In this document: positions 62,217 to 64,000 of the stretch, piece after piece
Layout: the number at the start of each line of letters is the position of its first letter
Numbering within the stretch: the first letter of the stretch is position 1
Source of the DNA: Stachybotrys elegans
Taxonomy: Eukaryota > Ascomycota > Sordariomycetes > Hypocreales > Stachybotryaceae
DNA length: 64,000 nucleotides
Direction of reading: 5' to 3'
NCBI GenBank assembly: GCA_020746835.1
Contig: JAGPNK010000003.1
Location: 2,728,001 to 2,792,000, forward strand
The notes under the pieces: model-generated
What the model was told of the DNA's origin: nothing
Seen by the model: the letters and a program-made list of their open reading frames with translations, nothing else
Database searches by the model: none
Program-made: the position numbers and the translations under genes

Positions 62217-62460
62217 ATAATAAGAAAAAGAGTATATAATATAGGGTATAAATAGTAAAGAGTAAATAAACAGTAGAGATAGTATTTAATACCCTAGTAA
62301 CTAATATAGTTATAAATAGTAGAGAGAAATAATAATAAGGCTATTATTAGGCTGCCTATATAGGGTAGCTAACTGGCCGAACGGCCGAGTGGCCGAGCCA
62401 TAGGTAGCGTTACAAGCCATACATGCACAGGCATGTAATACAACGGGATGTCAAGATATA
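62217..62460 (+). repeat. repeat family A, least mutated forward copy
   Basis: Retains many CpG and CpA sites lost elsewhere: CTGGCCGAACGGCCGAGTGG, GTAGCGTTACAAGCCATAC and ACAACGGGATGTCAAG. It is the best starting point for a consensus. A terminal GATGTCA would suit a long terminal repeat ending in CA, but the other end is not resolved. Confidence 0.85.
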
Positions 62461-62485
62461 CACATATAGAGGGTTAGGGCGGGAT

Positions 62486-63065
62486 TAGACTAGATAAAAG
62501 GCTCTAACTAATGGTACCTAGCTGGAAAGCTTTAGTTAACTTATTAAATAAGATTGTCAATACTATAGAAGCCTTGCTATAACCTATGTCTAGATAGAGA
62601 GTACTACTAGCTATAATAATAAGGTTATAATGCTAATGGAAAGCTTTGACTAACTGTAACTATAAGGTTACTAACGCTAGAAAAGCCATTGCTTTAGGCT
62701 ACTAATAGAGAAAAGCTTATTTTGCTTCTAGTCTATAGCTATATAAAGCCCTTAAGCCCCTAGCTTAAGAAAGAAGAATTCCTTATTTATATTATTTAAA
62801 CCTAGTCTATTAAAATTAATATTATTATAGAATTAAATAGTAATATAAATATAGTAGAGGGGTTAAATCTCTCTATTAAAGCTATATAAGTAACTATAGT
62901 AGCTCTAGCTACTATTTCTATTTATATCTCTAATAATATTATTATTAAGGTAAGTCCTTCTAAGTAGTTTAATAGTAATATTACTAATAGTAATAGAATG
63001 ACTTTTATATATTCCTAATATATAATAATTTTAATAAAGAATTATATTTAAAGCCTAGAAAAAGA
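62486..63065 (+). repeat. repeat unit B, copy 3
   Basis: Near full-length and less mutated than copy 1, with GAAAGCTTTAGTTAACTTAT and AAAGCCCTTAAGCCCCTAGC. It ends around AAAGCCTAGAAAAAGAG. Confidence 0.75.
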
Positions 63066-63320
63066 GATAAAGAAAGGGATAAAAAGCTAGAAAAAAAGCT
63101 AAAAATAGAGTTAAAATATATTAAAGGTAATAGTAAATACTAGCTATAGGGCTAGCTTATTGACTTAGTTTTTTAATTAGGGTTTTTAGTTAGTGTTTTA
63201 GATTAGTTTTTAAATTAATTACTCTTGCTACCTTTTTATTAAATTGTATATCTAATGCCCCTATAATATAATATTATAGAGAGTAAGAAGAGCTAGATGA
63301 ATGATATATAATAGATAAGT

Positions 63321-63538
63321 AATGTATTGGAAGCTGTAGTTGTGTGTGGAAGCTGTGCGCTGAGCTGCGAAGGAAGCTGTGAAGAAGCTGCGGCATGTGA
63401 TGCAAAGGAGCCGTGGGGGAAGCACGTGATACAGGGAACCTGCTTAGTCAGCAACGGTGTGTAGAAACGGGTCCAGGGTAAGCCAGAAAAGAGTGGAAAA
63501 AAAAAGTGCAAGCCTTTTAAACCTTATACTCAGGAGGA
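63321..63538. repeat. GC-richer member of a tandem duplication
   Basis: Begins AATGTATTGGAAGCTGTAGT and ends CTTTTAAACCTTATACTCAG. It keeps CpG and TpG sites such as TGCGGCATGTGATGC and stands out as a GC island inside the AT-rich block. Confidence 0.85.
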
Positions 63539-63571
63539 TATTAGAAGCTATAGTTATATATAGAAGTATAC

Positions 63572-63806
63572 AATGTATTAGAAGCTATAGTTATATATAT
63601 AAGGCTATAAAGGAAGCTATAAAGAAGCTATAGCTATATAAGAAGGCTAATATATAATGTAAAGGAGCTATAGGGGAAGCTAGGCATATATAATGTAGGG
63701 AACTTACTTAGTTAGTAATAGTATATAGATATAAATCCAGAGTAAGCTAGAAAAGATAATAAAAGAAAAATAGTATAAGCCTTTTAAACCTTATACTTAG
63801 GAGGGT
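63572..63806. repeat. mutated member of the tandem duplication
   Basis: Aligns with the preceding copy from AATGTATTAGAAGCTATAGT to CTTTTAAACCTTATACTTAG. Nearly all differences are G-to-A or C-to-T, apart from small insertions. Confidence 0.85.
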
Positions 63807-63823
63807 TATTTCTTTTTATAATA

Positions 63824-64000
63824 TTATATAATAATAAGAAAAAGAGTATATAATATAGAGTATAAATAATAAAAAGTAAATAAATAGTAGAGATAGTATC
63901 TAGTACTCTAGTAACTAATATAGTTATAAATAGTAAAAAGAAATAATAATAAGGCTATTATTAAACTATCCTTATATATAGAGTAGCTAACTAGTTAAAT
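63824..64000 (+). repeat. repeat family A, forward copy cut by the window end
   Basis: Starts ATAATAAGAAAAAGAGTATA and is cut at GAGTAGCTAACTAGTTAAAT. Confidence 0.8.

Larger units (their letters stand above)
57490..64000. repeat. AT-rich block of RIP-mutated repeats
   Basis: Composition drops abruptly within about 20 bp of the AVT3 stop, to mostly A and T for 6.5 kb up to the window end. No gene survives. CpA, TpG and CpG are rare, while G and C persist mainly in contexts such as AGCT, GGCT and CCTA. It is built of repeated segments in both orientations. This is the expected look of transposons inactivated by repeat-induced point mutation. Whether the region is pericentromeric, subtelomeric or an interstitial island cannot be told. 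Confidence 0.9.

Noticed and set aside
62370..62410. TGGCCGAGTGG in repeat family A resembles the A box of a tRNA-derived SINE
   Set aside because: No B-box-like GGTTCGANNC follows at a suitable distance and no cloverleaf can be drawn, so a Pol III origin is not supported.
63293..63511. 72-codon minus-strand frame in the AT-rich block
   Set aside because: It coincides with the less mutated member of a tandem repeat and has no domain; it is open only because few RIP stop codons have formed.
57490..64000. CRISPR-like or satellite interpretation of the repeated AT-rich segments
   Set aside because: Copies occur in both orientations, with unequal spacing and different truncations, which fits decayed transposons.

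Overview
The window reads as nuclear DNA of a filamentous ascomycete, most likely a hypocrealean Sordariomycete. The evidence is short introns of about 50-110 bp with GT..CTAAC..AG signals, gene families typical of Pezizomycotina (class II hydrophobin, SPX-RING ligase, fungal ATG9/ATG4, fungal HAUS1) and an AT-rich block with the signature of repeat-induced point mutation (RIP). A Clavicipitaceae-like fungus is a reasonable guess because of the Gly/Asn-rich hydrophobin, but the species cannot be fixed from this sequence.

Region 1-57.5 kb is normal gene space holding about 22 genes, nearly all housekeeping. In order: a possible partial gene at the left edge (-), a 55-codon two-exon small ORF (+), VAC14 (+), HAUS1 (-), an ER TPR/J-protein of the DNAJC3/p58IPK type (+), the mitoferrin MRS3/4 (-), ATG9 (-), COG6 (+), a SAP1-like AAA ATPase (+), mitochondrial uS17m (-), NEP1/EMG1 (+), a VOC-domain protein with one membrane span (+), cystathionine gamma-synthase (+), an SPX-RING protein (-), JJJ1 (+), ATG4 (-), SQS1 G-patch protein (+), the divergent histone pair H2B (-)/H2A (+), the complex I LYR subunit NDUFB9/B22 (-), cytosolic TyrRS (+), a class II hydrophobin with an in-frame 36-bp minisatellite (-), and a vacuolar amino-acid transporter of the AVT3 type (+). 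From cystathionine gamma-synthase to AVT3 the strands alternate strictly, giving short tail-to-tail gaps (about 0.3-0.5 kb) and long head-to-head gaps (about 1.3-2.6 kb).

The genes do not form a biosynthetic cluster. There is a loose membrane/vacuole theme (VAC14 for PI(3,5)P2, ATG9 and ATG4 for autophagy, COG6 for Golgi tethering, SPX-RING for phosphate signalling, AVT3 for vacuolar amino-acid efflux) and a translation/ribosome theme (NEP1, JJJ1, uS17m, TyrRS, SQS1). Two regulatory sites stand out: an ATCTGATAA GATA-type iron-repressor site upstream of mitoferrin and a TGACTCA Gcn4/Cpc1 site upstream of TyrRS.

Region 57.5-64 kb is an abrupt AT-rich block without genes. It contains at least nine whole or partial copies of one repeat in both orientations, a second unit that follows it, and a tandem duplication in which one copy is nearly intact and the other differs almost only by C-to-T and G-to-A changes, which is direct evidence of RIP-like mutation. 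Exon coordinates below were worked out by eye from reading frame, splice signals and protein-family knowledge; small errors in individual splice sites are possible.
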